The position numbers and the translations under genes were made by a program. A stretch of DNA of 64,000 nucleotides from Aquipseudomonas alcaligenes. GTDB taxonomy: Bacteria > Pseudomonadota > Gammaproteobacteria > Pseudomonadales > Pseudomonadaceae. Of the stretch, positions 1 to 8,553 are shown piece by piece. The notes under the pieces are model-generated. The model was not told where the DNA came from, searched no databases, and worked only from the letters and a program-made list of their open reading frames with translations. Where the stretch lies: contig NZ_FTNW01000002.1 in assembly GCF_900156545.1 (NCBI RefSeq), positions 248,001 through 312,000 of the forward strand, given 5' to 3'. Numbering within the stretch: the first letter of the stretch is position 1; each line of letters opens with the position of its first letter.

Positions 1-698
1 GCGCCGATACCCTGGATCTTGTGCGGGCTGGGCTTGACCTCTTCGCCGGCAATGGTCTGGCTGATCACCGGCGAGGCGATCGGCTCCACTGCCACCGAAA
101 GAATCGGCTTGTGACGCTGCTGCTTGATGTAGCGCGACACCCCGGTGATGGTGCCACCGGTACCGACGCCCGCCACCAGTACGTCCACTGCACCGTCGGT
201 GTCGTTCCAGATTTCCGGGCCGGTGGTCTTCTCGTGGATGGCCGGGTTGGCCGGGTTGTCGAACTGCGCTGGCATGAAGTACTTGGCCGGGTCGGAGGCG
301 ACGATTTCCTCGGCCTGGGCGATGGCGCCCTTCATGCCCTTGGCGGGCTCGGTCAGCACCAGCTCGGCACCCAGGGCTTTGAGCACCTTGCGCCGCTCCA
401 GGCTCATGGACGCCGGCATGGTCAGGACCAGCTTGTAGCCACGGGCGGCGGCGACGAAGGCCAGACCGATGCCAGTATTGCCCGACGTCGGCTCGACCAG
501 GGTCATGCCCGGCTTGAGCACGCCGCGCGACTCGGCGTCCCAGATCATGTTGGCGCCGATCCGGCATTTGACCGAATAGCCCGGGTTGCGCCCTTCGATT
601 TTCGCCAGAATGGTCACGCCCTTGGGCCCCAGGCGGTTGATCTGCACCAGCGGCGTGTTGCCGATGGATTGGGCGTTGTCGGAATAGATGCGGCTCAT
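1..698 (-). CDS. cysK: Cysteine synthase A (O-acetylserine sulfhydrylase), 3' end off window
   Basis: The first 232 residues of a PLP enzyme that makes L-cysteine from O-acetylserine and sulfide in the cytoplasm. The PLP-binding lysine lies in SVKCRIG (K44) and the phosphate/substrate loop TSGNTG is at residues 71-76. The sequence around [19 protein letters not shown] is nearly that of enterobacterial CysK, and KCRIGA favours CysK over the thiosulfate-using CysM. The ATG at 698 opens the typical [14 protein letters not shown]-terminus. The gene runs off the left edge, so about a quarter of the protein is missing. It is divergent from the MoxR gene across a 213-bp spacer that holds a promoter and a palindrome. 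Confidence 0.93.
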   Translation of the reverse strand, partial: MSRIYSDNAQSIGNTPLVQINRLGPKGVTILAKIEGRNPGYSVKCRIGANMIWDAESRGVLKPGMTLVEPTSGNTGIGLAFVAAARGYKLVLTMPASMSLERRKVLKALGAELVLTEPAKGMKGAIAQAEEIVASDPAKYFMPAQFDNPANPAIHEKTTGPEIWNDTDGAVDVLVAGVGTGGTITGVSRYIKQQRHKPILSVAVEPIASPVISQTIAGEEVKPSPHKIQGIG

Positions 699-788
699 GG
701 CGGAAGTCCTTGTGCAGGCAGGAACGAGACCGCCAAGCCTATGCCCAGGCCGCGCGGGCGTCCAGCCGCTGACCTTGGGCGGGTGACC

Positions 789-811
789 CGCCATTCAGTG
801 ACTGAATGGCG
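789..811. promoter_or_regulatory. Perfect inverted repeat, possible operator
   Basis: CGCCATTCAG at 789-798 and its exact reverse complement at 802-811 are separated by TGA. The palindrome ends nine bases before a good -35 box, in the spacer between cysK and the MoxR gene. Position and symmetry suit a dimeric regulator, but no regulator is identified. Confidence 0.45.
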
Positions 812-819
812 CGTCTGCG

Positions 820-849
820 TTCACAGTGCGCCGGCACGCGGGGTATATT
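820..849 (+). promoter_or_regulatory. Sigma-70-like promoter for the MoxR/VWA genes
   Basis: TTCACA at 820-825 (one mismatch to the -35 consensus) and TATATT at 844-849 (one mismatch to the -10 consensus) are 18 bp apart. Transcription would start near 856, giving a leader of about 55 nt before the ATG at 912. Confidence 0.55.
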
Positions 850-911
850 GGGCTTTTCAGCTGTTCGCCGTGCCGGGCGCCGCCCGCGCGTTACCGTTCG
901 AGGATGACACG

Positions 912-1757
912 ATGAAGTTCGAAGGCACTCAGTCCTACGTCGCTACCGACGACCTGAAGCTCGCGGTCAACGCCGCCATCACCCTGCAGCGCCCGCTGCT
1001 GGTCAAGGGCGAGCCGGGCACCGGCAAGACCATGCTGGCCGAGCAGCTGTCCGCGGCCTTCGGCGCCAAGCTGATTACCTGGCACATCAAGTCCACCACC
1101 AAGGCGCACCAGGGCCTGTACGAGTACGACGCGGTCAGCCGCCTGCGCGATTCGCAGCTGAACTCGGAGAAGGTCCACGACGTTCGCAACTACATCAAGA
1201 AAGGCAAGCTGTGGGAGGCCTTCGAGTCCGAGGAGCGGGTGATCCTGCTGATCGACGAGATCGACAAGGCCGACATCGAGTTCCCTAACGACCTGTTGCA
1301 GGAACTCGACAAGATGGAGTTCTACGTTTACGAGACTGACGAGACGATCAAGGCCAAGCAGCGCCCGATCATCATCATCACCTCGAACAACGAGAAGGAA
1401 CTGCCGGACGCCTTCCTGCGCCGCTGCTTCTTCCACTACATCGCCTTCCCCGACCGCGACACCCTGAAGAAGATCGTCGACGTGCACTACCCGGGTATCA
1501 GCGGCGAGCTGGTGGCCGAGGCGCTGGACGTGTTCTTCGACGTGCGCAAGGTGCCGGGCCTGAAGAAGAAGCCTTCCACCAGCGAGCTGGTCGACTGGCT
1601 GAAGCTGCTGATGGCCGACAACATCGGCGAAGCCGTGCTGCGCGAGCGCGATCCGACCAAGGCCATCCCGCCGCTGGCCGGTGCCCTGGTGAAGAACGAG
1701 CAGGACGTGCAGCTGCTCGAGCGCCTGGCCTTCATGGCGCGCCGCGCCGGGCGCTGA
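912..1757 (+). CDS. MoxR-family AAA+ ATPase
   Basis: A 281-residue AAA+ ATPase of the MoxR branch, cytosolic chaperone-like proteins that work with VWA-domain partners. Walker A is GEPGTGKT (33-40), Walker B is ILLIDEID (111-118), and the sensor-1 asparagine is in ITSNN (near 160), followed by the FLRRC arginine-finger segment (169-172). The reading frame is open far upstream, but only because it lies antisense to cysK. The ATG at 912 gives the normal family length and N-terminus. The gene is followed after 145 bp, which hold a hairpin repeat, by a CoxE-like VWA gene, the usual MoxR partner. The client complex is unknown. Confidence 0.9.
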   Translation: MKFEGTQSYVATDDLKLAVNAAITLQRPLLVKGEPGTGKTMLAEQLSAAFGAKLITWHIKSTTKAHQGLYEYDAVSRLRDSQLNSEKVHDVRNYIKKGKLWEAFESEERVILLIDEIDKADIEFPNDLLQELDKMEFYVYETDETIKAKQRPIIIITSNNEKELPDAFLRRCFFHYIAFPDRDTLKKIVDVHYPGISGELVAEALDVFFDVRKVPGLKKKPSTSELVDWLKLLMADNIGEAVLRERDPTKAIPPLAGALVKNEQDVQLLERLAFMARRAGR

Positions 1758-1767
1758 TTGCTTGTCT

Positions 1768-1870
1768 CCCCTCTCCCCTTGGGAGAGGGGCTGGGGGTGA
1801 GGGATTGCCGGGCGACGCGGTGTTGCCTGCCGGACCCTCTCCCTAACCCTCTCCCATGAATGGGAGAGGG
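1768..1870. repeat. Double CCCTCTCCC hairpin repeat
   Basis: Two strong hairpins lie between the MoxR and VWA genes. CCCCTCTCCC (1768-1777) pairs with GGGAGAGGGG (1781-1790), and CCCTCTCCCAT (1847-1857) pairs with ATGGGAGAGGG (1860-1870). The same paired layout recurs at 47998-48086 and a degenerate single unit is at 32512-32534. It behaves like a dispersed REP-type intergenic element. Confidence 0.8.
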
Positions 1871-1902
1871 AACTGTCCGTACATGCCTAGAGGTCCGCAG
1901 CC

Positions 1903-3081
1903 ATGCTGCTCAACCTGTTCAATGAAATGCGCGCGGCCAAGGTGCCGGTCTCGGTGCGCGAGCTGCTCGACCTGATCAACGCGCTCAAGCACAACGTCGT
2001 GTTCGCCGACATGGACGAGTTCTACTACCTCGCCCGGGCGATCCTGGTGAAGGACGAGCGCCACTTCGACAAGTTCGACCGCGCCTTCGGCGCCTACTTC
2101 AAGGGCCTGGAAAACCTCAACGAACACATCGAGGCGCTGATCCCCGAGGAGTGGCTGCGCAAGGAATTCGAGCGCCACCTGTCCGAGGAAGAGAAGGCGC
2201 AGATCCAGAGCCTGGGCGGCCTGGACAAGCTGATCGAAGAGTTCAAGAAGCGCCTCGAAGAGCAGAAGGAGCGCCACGCCGGCGGCAACAAGTGGATCGG
2301 CACCGGCGGCACCAGCCCGTTCGGCTCCGGCGGCTACAACCCGGAAGGCATCCGCGTCGGCGATGCCGGCAAGCGCCAGGGCAAGGCCGCCAAGGTGTGG
2401 GACCAGCGCGAGTACAAGAACCTCGACGACCAGGTCGAACTGGGCACGCGCAATATCAAGGTGGCCCTGCGCCGCCTGCGCAAGTTCGCCCGCGAAGGCG
2501 CGGCGGAAGAGTTCGATCTCGGCGGCACCATCGACCACACCGCCAAGGACGCCGGCCTGCTCAACATCCAGATGCGCCCGGAGCGACGCAACACGGTCAA
2601 GCTGCTGATCCTGTTCGACATCGGCGGCTCGATGGATGCGCACGTGAAGGTCTGCGAGGAGCTGTTCTCGGCCTGCAAGACCGAGTTCAAGCACCTGGAG
2701 TACTTCTACTTCCACAACTTCATCTACGAGAGCGTGTGGAAGAACAACCTGCGCCGCACCAGCGAGCGCTACTCCACCAATGACCTGCTGCACAAGTACG
2801 GCCCGGACTGGAAAGTGGTGTTCGTCGGCGACGCCGCCATGGCGCCCTACGAGATCACCCAGCCCGGCGGCAGCGTCGAGCACTGGAACGAGGAAGCCGG
2901 CTACGTCTGGATGAAACGCTTCATGGACAAGTACAAGAAGCTCATCTGGATCAACCCCTATCCCAAGGACGCCTGGAACTACACCGCCTCCACCAACATC
3001 GTCCGCGAGCTGATCAACGATCAGATGCACCCGCTGACGCTGCGGGGGCTGGAGGAAGGGATGCGCTTCCTCAGCAAGTAG
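1903..3081 (+). CDS. CoxE-like VWA domain protein
   Basis: A 392-residue protein with a C-terminal von Willebrand A domain of the CoxE/YehP type. The N-terminal half is charged and helical, with a glycine-rich stretch around residues 127-150. The metal-site strand reads ILFDIGGSMD (MIDAS at 239-245), so the first serine of the usual DxSxS motif is glycine. Later VWA elements include VVFVGDAAMAPYE and WINPYP. No signal peptide is visible, so it should be cytosolic. It follows a MoxR ATPase, and such pairs usually cooperate in metal insertion or protein remodelling. The precise target is not known. Confidence 0.85.
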   Translation: MLLNLFNEMRAAKVPVSVRELLDLINALKHNVVFADMDEFYYLARAILVKDERHFDKFDRAFGAYFKGLENLNEHIEALIPEEWLRKEFERHLSEEEKAQIQSLGGLDKLIEEFKKRLEEQKERHAGGNKWIGTGGTSPFGSGGYNPEGIRVGDAGKRQGKAAKVWDQREYKNLDDQVELGTRNIKVALRRLRKFAREGAAEEFDLGGTIDHTAKDAGLLNIQMRPERRNTVKLLILFDIGGSMDAHVKVCEELFSACKTEFKHLEYFYFHNFIYESVWKNNLRRTSERYSTNDLLHKYGPDWKVVFVGDAAMAPYEITQPGGSVEHWNEEAGYVWMKRFMDKYKKLIWINPYPKDAWNYTASTNIVRELINDQMHPLTLRGLEEGMRFLSK

Positions 3082-3086
3082 ATCCA

Positions 3087-3104
3087 CGGGCCCATTCGGG
3101 CCCG
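3087..3104 (+). terminator. Possible terminator after the VWA gene
   Basis: CGGGCCC-ATTC-GGGCCCG forms a 7-bp stem with a 4-nt loop six bases after the VWA stop codon. The following bases (ATGTGTTTCC) are only moderately T-rich, so termination is likely but not certain. Confidence 0.45.
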
Positions 3105-3254
3105 ATGTGTTTCCGGCCTCTCGCTAGCACTGAAATTGAAGCGAGCATTGCGGCCATGGAGAATGGCGCACTTTTCTCGACAGCAGGCCCCCGTGGACAT
3201 TTACCAAGCCGATATGCAGCCGAGCGCTGCCAGCCACCTGCGCCTGGTGCCCCT

Positions 3255-5174
3255 ATGATTGTTCACGGCAACACCGCGCCCGACGCCGAACTGGTGATTC
3301 TCTACGGCAACTGCCAGACCGTGCCGCTCGCCCTGCAACTCGCCGCAGCGGATAGCTCCCCTGCCGGCCGTGGCTATGCCTGCGTCTTGAACCACGCAGT
3401 ACCCGGCCACCCCCGTGAGCTACCAGAAGCCAAAGACCTACAACGCTGTGTGCTCTATCTGGAGCAATACGACCGTGAGGAATCGATCGCCGTAAGGGAT
3501 GCAGTAAGGCGTGGGCTGCCGGACGGCTGCCCACGATTGATCTTCCCCGCCTTCATGTTCTACTGCCCCTGGCCCTTCTATCGCCGCGTGGAACCACGCG
3601 CCGAAATGGAGCCGGGCATGCCCTGGGGACGCTACCCCTACGGCGACTCGGTGGGGCTCGAAATCGCGCGCCAAGGACTCGCAGAAGAACAGTCAGTGGC
3701 AGCCTACATGCAGCTTTCGAATGAGCGCATGCCTGACCTACAGCACCGCCTGCAGATAGACATCGAACGCATTACCCGCCATGACGCGGCCTCGGACATC
3801 GTCATCGGCGACTATGTGCTAGCTAACTTTCGGCGCAAGCATCTGTTCTGGACCCCCGGGCACGTCTGTAACGAAGCGCTGGGCGTACTGGCACAGCGCC
3901 TTTTCAAGGCCACCCTGCCGCTACTGGGAGGCGATGCCGAAACGGGGCTGGCGCAGATGGATGCGGCACTTTCCACCTACAGCGGCATGAGCGCCATGCA
4001 GCTGCCCATTCACCCACAGGTGGCCCGGGCTCTCGAACTGGAGTTCTGCGACGAGCAGACGCCCATGCAGTGGTTCGGAAATCGCTGGAACTTCAGCCAG
4101 TACATCCGCCGGTACATTGCCTACGACCGCAGCTGGCAGATTGTACCGGAGACGCCTCTACCCGCCTGCTGCAATCCAGCCGTGGACCTCTATAGAACTG
4201 AGCTGCAGTTTAGGGCTGCGCGCCACCTGCGCTGGATGCCCGGCCACATCAGCGTGGATTCTGGCAAGCTGACAATCGACGGCTGGGCATTGAGCACATG
4301 GGACGCGCCAGAGGCCATGCGCCTGCTGATCAACGGCGAGGACGTCGAACAGCTTGAGTGGCCTTTGGCGTCGCCCGACATGCTGCCCATTTTCGGCGCT
4401 TTCCCCAACGCCGGCGCTGCCCGCTTTCGCTGTCGCCAGTCACTGCCCGAACTCGCACCCAATGATTTTATGAGCCTCAATGTCACCGGACGGCTCGGCG
4501 AACACCGGCACTCCTATCGTACGGCGTGGTACCTCCACGCCAGCGACCTGCATCAAGCCAAGGGAAACAGTTCGATCGAGCTCGCCAGGCTGGGCGGTGC
4601 AACCATAACCATGCGCATGCAAAAGCTGCTGATGGACCGTTTCGACCGTACTCTAGACACCTTTGCATCGGTGCTCGATCTGCACTGCGGATACCTGACC
4701 CCTTATCTGGCAATGTTGAGCCCCCAGGTGACCGGCGTGAGCAGTGACGCCGAGAGCATCCGCGTATGCAGGCAGTACATTCCTGCGGCACGTTTTCAGC
4801 TGATCGACTCGCAGCCCCCAATGCCCGTCGCCCCAGCCACCTTCGATCTGGTCATCGGCATCTCCCTGATGGGCCAGTTCGATGAGCATGCACAACACAT
4901 CTGGCTTGCAGAGCTTCAGCGCGCCATCGTCTCGGGGGGCCTGCTGCTCCTATCGCTACCCGGGACAACCCTGGCCGTGCTGCAACAAATAACCAGCAAA
5001 CAACTGCTGTCCGTGCAACAGGCCGGTATACTGCCGGAAAAAACAGACGCCGCTGCCGCAGTACTGCGCTCCCATGACTACGTAATGACCAAGTGGGATG
5101 AGTACTTCGAGGTGATAGACATTGTCGAGGCCATAGCAGGCGGCCAGGACCTGGTGATCATGCGCAAGCGCTGA
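3255..5174 (+). CDS. WcbI-like polysaccharide protein fused to a SAM methyltransferase
   Basis: About 639 residues. The N-terminal part opens with VILYGNCQT (residues 14-22), the signature of WcbI-type polysaccharide biosynthesis proteins, which are putative acyl/acetyl transferases. A middle segment (about 315-430) has no family I recognise. The C-terminal part (about 465-639) is a class I methyltransferase fold, with VLDLHCGYLTPYL as the SAM loop and FDLVIG as the post-I acidic strand. The frame is open from 3105, but the ATG at 3255 places the first beta strand near the N-terminus as in WcbI proteins; no clear Shine-Dalgarno sequence decides between starts. It is first in the cluster. Codon use is less GC-biased than in flanking genes. 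Confidence 0.75.
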   Translation: MIVHGNTAPDAELVILYGNCQTVPLALQLAAADSSPAGRGYACVLNHAVPGHPRELPEAKDLQRCVLYLEQYDREESIAVRDAVRRGLPDGCPRLIFPAFMFYCPWPFYRRVEPRAEMEPGMPWGRYPYGDSVGLEIARQGLAEEQSVAAYMQLSNERMPDLQHRLQIDIERITRHDAASDIVIGDYVLANFRRKHLFWTPGHVCNEALGVLAQRLFKATLPLLGGDAETGLAQMDAALSTYSGMSAMQLPIHPQVARALELEFCDEQTPMQWFGNRWNFSQYIRRYIAYDRSWQIVPETPLPACCNPAVDLYRTELQFRAARHLRWMPGHISVDSGKLTIDGWALSTWDAPEAMRLLINGEDVEQLEWPLASPDMLPIFGAFPNAGAARFRCRQSLPELAPNDFMSLNVTGRLGEHRHSYRTAWYLHASDLHQAKGNSSIELARLGGATITMRMQKLLMDRFDRTLDTFASVLDLHCGYLTPYLAMLSPQVTGVSSDAESIRVCRQYIPAARFQLIDSQPPMPVAPATFDLVIGISLMGQFDEHAQHIWLAELQRAIVSGGLLLLSLPGTTLAVLQQITSKQLLSVQQAGILPEKTDAAAAVLRSHDYVMTKWDEYFEVIDIVEAIAGGQDLVIMRKR

Positions 5175-5219
5175 CCTCGTCGAATAGCAAGCCTTTCCGA
5201 ACTATCGAGATCAGCTTCA

Positions 5220-6170
5220 GTGCCCAAGCACCCACCAAACTCCATAGCCGAGCCTCGAGTGGCCATCCTGCTTTGCACGTTCAATGGCCAGAACCACTTG
5301 CACGAGCAACTGGAGTCTTTTGATGCGCAACAGCATCGCAACTGGCAGCTGTGGGTATCCGACGACGGCTCGCAAGACCAGACGCTCTCCATACTGCAGC
5401 AATACCGGAGTAACTCGGAACACGGCCGGATAAAATTGCAGGCGGGCCCGCAGCAGGGTTTCGTGGCCAACTTCATGTCACTGACCTGTCAGGCCGACAT
5501 CGAGGCCGACTTCTATGCCTATGCCGATCAGGACGATATCTGGGAACCCGACAAGCTCAAGCGCGCACTCGCGTACCTGCAGCGGGTTGCACCGGAAATA
5601 CCTGCGCTCTACTGCACGCGCACCCGGGTAGTCGACGAGGCTGGGAAACACACGGGCTTCTCACCAAGGTTCCGCAAGCCGCCTAGCTTCGCCAACGCCC
5701 TGGTGCAGAATGTCGGCGGCGGCAACACCATGGTCTTCAACCGCGCCGCACGCGATCTGCTACTCAAGGTCAGCCCAGGCGCCAGCATCGTCTCGCAGGA
5801 CTGGTGGGCCTACATCGTTGTCAGTGGCTGTGGCGGCCAGGTCTTCTACGACCCTTATCCGTCCGTGCGTTACCGCCAGCATGGCGGCAACCTGGTCGGT
5901 GCCAACTCCAGCTGGACAGCCCGTGCCGTGAGGATGCGCATGCTGTGGCAGGGACGCTTTCGTCACTGGGTAGACCTCAATCTGACAGCCCTGATGCGCA
6001 TGCAGGCTTCGCTGACACCAGACAACCAGACCACTCTCGAGCACTTTCGCACAGCACGCCAAGCACGCGGCTGGCGGGGAATGGCTGGAGTCCTGGGTTC
6101 CGGGGTTTACCGGCAGACGGCTCTGGGCACACTCAGCCTGTTGCTGGCCGCCGCATGCGGAAAAGTCTGA
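5220..6170 (+). CDS. Family 2 glycosyltransferase (rhamnosyltransferase-like)
   Basis: A 316-residue GT-A glycosyltransferase. VAILLCTFNGQNHLHEQLES opens the nucleotide-binding fold, SDDGSQD (47-53) and YADQDDIWEPDKL (101-113) carry the acidic residues that bind the metal and sugar nucleotide, and QDWWAY is the usual acceptor-side motif. The pattern resembles O-antigen rhamnosyl- or galactosyltransferases, but the sugar cannot be read from sequence. Translation starts at a GTG at 5220, the only start near the conserved N-terminus, with a weak ribosome site. It lies 45 bp after the WcbI fusion and before the ABC exporter genes. Confidence 0.85.
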   Translation: MPKHPPNSIAEPRVAILLCTFNGQNHLHEQLESFDAQQHRNWQLWVSDDGSQDQTLSILQQYRSNSEHGRIKLQAGPQQGFVANFMSLTCQADIEADFYAYADQDDIWEPDKLKRALAYLQRVAPEIPALYCTRTRVVDEAGKHTGFSPRFRKPPSFANALVQNVGGGNTMVFNRAARDLLLKVSPGASIVSQDWWAYIVVSGCGGQVFYDPYPSVRYRQHGGNLVGANSSWTARAVRMRMLWQGRFRHWVDLNLTALMRMQASLTPDNQTTLEHFRTARQARGWRGMAGVLGSGVYRQTALGTLSLLLAAACGKV

Positions 6171-6242
6171 CCCCCAGGGGCCCCGCAACTTCCTTTATCG
6201 ACACCAACCGGCACACTCACGCACTCGATCCCAGATACCCCC

Positions 6243-7040
6243 ATGTCCTTTAGAGCCTCCTGGGCCACACTTCGGCACGATATCCGCGAATCCCGACGCT
6301 ATTCGCGAGCCATCCTCTATATGACCCTCAGCGATCTGCGTGCCCGTTACCGGCGCAGCGTCCTGGGGCCATTCTGGCTGACCCTGGGCACCACGATTGG
6401 CGCACTGGCGCTCAGTTTCGTCTGGAGCGAACTGATGCACCGGGATGCACATGAGTTCATGCCGACGCTGACAGCAGGCCTGATCCTCTGGCAATTCATT
6501 TCCGGCGTGCTGAGCGAGTCGCCCTCACTTTTCATTCGCCAGGCGCTGCTGATCCGCAACCTCAATCTACCGCTAGCGATCTACCCGGCACAGCTACTGC
6601 TGCGGCACCTACTCAACCTGCTGCACTACGCCCCGGTCTACCTGCTTGTCGCACTGTGCCTGGCACTGCCGGTCAACGCCAACACTCTGCTGGTGGTTCC
6701 CGGCCTGGTGCTAGTGGCGCTCAACCTACTCTGGCTGTCACTGCTGATCGGCCTGCTCGGCAGCAGATTCCGCGATCTCGAATACCTGATCAACATGGCT
6801 ATGCCGCTGCTGATGCTGCTGAGCCCGGTTTTCTACCGCCCAGACTTCCTGCACATCAGCGAAACGTACATGTGGCTCAATCCGATCTCCCACCTGATCG
6901 AGGTGGTGCGCAATCCATTGCTGGGCAAGCCGATACCACTTTTTGTGCTCTACACCAATCTGGGCTTCCTGCTGGCTGGCAGTGCTACGACACTCTGGCT
7001 GTTCCAACACATGCGCCGGCGCATCGCCTTCTGGGTATAG
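6243..7040 (+). CDS. wzm: ABC-2 polysaccharide export permease (Wzm-type)
   Basis: A 265-residue inner-membrane protein with about six hydrophobic helices (roughly 36-55, 64-85, 110-140, 145-165, 175-195 and 230-255). LSDLRARYRRSVLGPFW near residue 30 is the typical entry of O-antigen and teichoic acid exporters. It pairs with the ATPase that starts 3 bp after its stop to flip a lipid-linked glycan to the periplasm. The ABC pathway implies that the chain is built in the cytoplasm, consistent with the cytosolic glycosyltransferases and methyltransferases around it. Confidence 0.88.
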   Translation: MSFRASWATLRHDIRESRRYSRAILYMTLSDLRARYRRSVLGPFWLTLGTTIGALALSFVWSELMHRDAHEFMPTLTAGLILWQFISGVLSESPSLFIRQALLIRNLNLPLAIYPAQLLLRHLLNLLHYAPVYLLVALCLALPVNANTLLVVPGLVLVALNLLWLSLLIGLLGSRFRDLEYLINMAMPLLMLLSPVFYRPDFLHISETYMWLNPISHLIEVVRNPLLGKPIPLFVLYTNLGFLLAGSATTLWLFQHMRRRIAFWV

Positions 7041-7043
7041 TTC

Positions 7044-7763
7044 ATGGCCTCTCTGCATTTCGACAAAGTCACCGTCAGCTACCCCGTCTACGACAGCCGC
7101 AGCATGTCGCTGCGCAATCACCTGATCAGGATCGGCACCGGCGGAATCATCGAACGCCAAACCGGCCAGGTACAAATGGTCACTGCGTTGCGCGACGTCA
7201 GCTTCAAGCTCGAGCGCGGCGATGCTGTCGGCCTGATCGGGCACAACGGTGCGGGTAAGAGCACGCTACTGCGCACCATGGCCGGTATTTACTCGCCCAC
7301 ATCGGGCACGGTGACCCGCCAGGGCAGAGTAGCCACCATGCTGGAATTGGGTGCCGGCATGGACATGGAGTTGTCCGGCTACGAGAACATCATGCGCATG
7401 TGCCTGCTGATGGGCGAAACCCGCGAGGCCATCAGTAGGTATATCGGGGAAATCGAGGATTTCACCCAGCTTGGCAACTTCCTGCAGATGCCGGTACGCA
7501 CCTACTCTTCCGGCATGCTAGCCCGTCTGGTGTTCGCCATTGCCACTTCCACCCGCCCGGACATACTGCTGGTCGACGAGGTCTATGGACTCGGTGATGC
7601 CGAGTTCCAGGCACAAGCCCATAAACGCATGGAAGCACTGGTTAACTCTGTGGGTATCTTCGTCTTCGCCTCGCATTTCAGCGTGCTTCTCAAACACTAC
7701 TGCAACCGCTTCTTTCGCTTGGAGCACGGTCTGCTCAGAGAGTGCAGCCGCGATGACTTCTGA
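7044..7763 (+). CDS. wzt: ABC polysaccharide export ATPase (short Wzt)
   Basis: A 239-residue ATPase that powers Wzm. Walker A is GHNGAGKS (66-73), the signature loop is YSSGM (154-158), Walker B plus the catalytic glutamate is DILLVDEV (173-180), and the switch histidine is in FASHF. The protein ends right after the nucleotide-binding domain. It therefore lacks the C-terminal carbohydrate-binding domain found in the roughly 430-residue Wzt of systems that sense a modified chain end. This is notable because the cluster is full of methyltransferases that could cap a chain. Start ATG 7044 is 3 bp from the wzm stop, so the two are translationally linked. Confidence 0.88.
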   Translation: MASLHFDKVTVSYPVYDSRSMSLRNHLIRIGTGGIIERQTGQVQMVTALRDVSFKLERGDAVGLIGHNGAGKSTLLRTMAGIYSPTSGTVTRQGRVATMLELGAGMDMELSGYENIMRMCLLMGETREAISRYIGEIEDFTQLGNFLQMPVRTYSSGMLARLVFAIATSTRPDILLVDEVYGLGDAEFQAQAHKRMEALVNSVGIFVFASHFSVLLKHYCNRFFRLEHGLLRECSRDDF

Positions 7764-7778
7764 TCAGGTAAGGCCCCG

Positions 7779-8549
7779 ATGAAGATCAGTATCGATACCG
7801 AAAGCCGCACACTCGACTATCAGAGCGCAGCGGGCAGCGGCACATTGCCACTTTATTCTAAGGAAGCCTTTCATCTGATTTCGGATGTATGGATCAAGCA
7901 GGAGTGGAACCAGCTGCACTGGCAGAGTTTCTCCTGGCTGGGCTTCCAGATCTGGCAACTGCCGGAGGATGTGCTGCGGCTACAGGAAGTCCTGGCCAAG
8001 CTGCAGCCAGATCTGATCATCGAGACGGGTATCAACAATGGCGGCAGCTGCATCTTCTTTGCGTCGCTATGCCGCCTGCTAGGGCGGGGGCGTGTAGTTT
8101 CCATCGACATCCAGATTCCCGCGCAGGTACGCGAGGCCATCGCAACCAGCCCCCTCGCCGACCTGATCACCCTGATCGAAGGCGACTCAGTCTCCGAGGA
8201 AGTCGCATCCAGGGTTCGGGAGCAGGTCAGGCCAGGAGAGTCGGTGTTCGTGTTCCTCGACAGCGACCATCACAAGGCCCACGTTCTTAGCGAGCTGGAG
8301 GCCTATGCACCGTTGGTGACACCTGGCTCCTACATAGTGGCAGCCGATGGCGTCATGGAGCGGCTCACTGAGACTCCGAACGGCGATCCGCACTGGACTT
8401 ACGACAACCCGGCCGAAGCCGCGCGCGCCTACGCAGCCTCACATCCGGAGTTTGCGATCCTGCGCCCAACTGCACTGTTCGGCGATGACAAGACACTCGA
8501 CAACCTTACCTACTGGCCCGACGCCTGGCTGTATCGCCGCCCGTCCTAA
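7779..8549 (+). CDS. CmcI/RmbI-like SAM-dependent enzyme (cephalosporin hydroxylase family)
   Basis: A 256-residue protein with the Rossmann methyltransferase pattern of the CmcI family: LIIETGINNGGSCIFFA is the SAM loop (about residues 84-100), VVSIDIQI the acidic strand, and VFVFLDSDHHKAHVL a conserved His/Asp segment. Such enzymes are common in rhamnan and O-antigen clusters, where they are thought to methylate sugars; the hydroxylase name comes from one antibiotic pathway. It starts 15 bp after wzt and is the first of several methyltransferases in the cluster. The acceptor is unknown. Confidence 0.8.
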   Translation: MKISIDTESRTLDYQSAAGSGTLPLYSKEAFHLISDVWIKQEWNQLHWQSFSWLGFQIWQLPEDVLRLQEVLAKLQPDLIIETGINNGGSCIFFASLCRLLGRGRVVSIDIQIPAQVREAIATSPLADLITLIEGDSVSEEVASRVREQVRPGESVFVFLDSDHHKAHVLSELEAYAPLVTPGSYIVAADGVMERLTETPNGDPHWTYDNPAEAARAYAASHPEFAILRPTALFGDDKTLDNLTYWPDAWLYRRPS

Positions 8550-8553
8550 GGCA

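Noticed and set aside
21..911. N-terminal extension of the MoxR frame
   Set aside because: This part is antisense to cysK and has no MoxR sequence; the true protein begins at 912.
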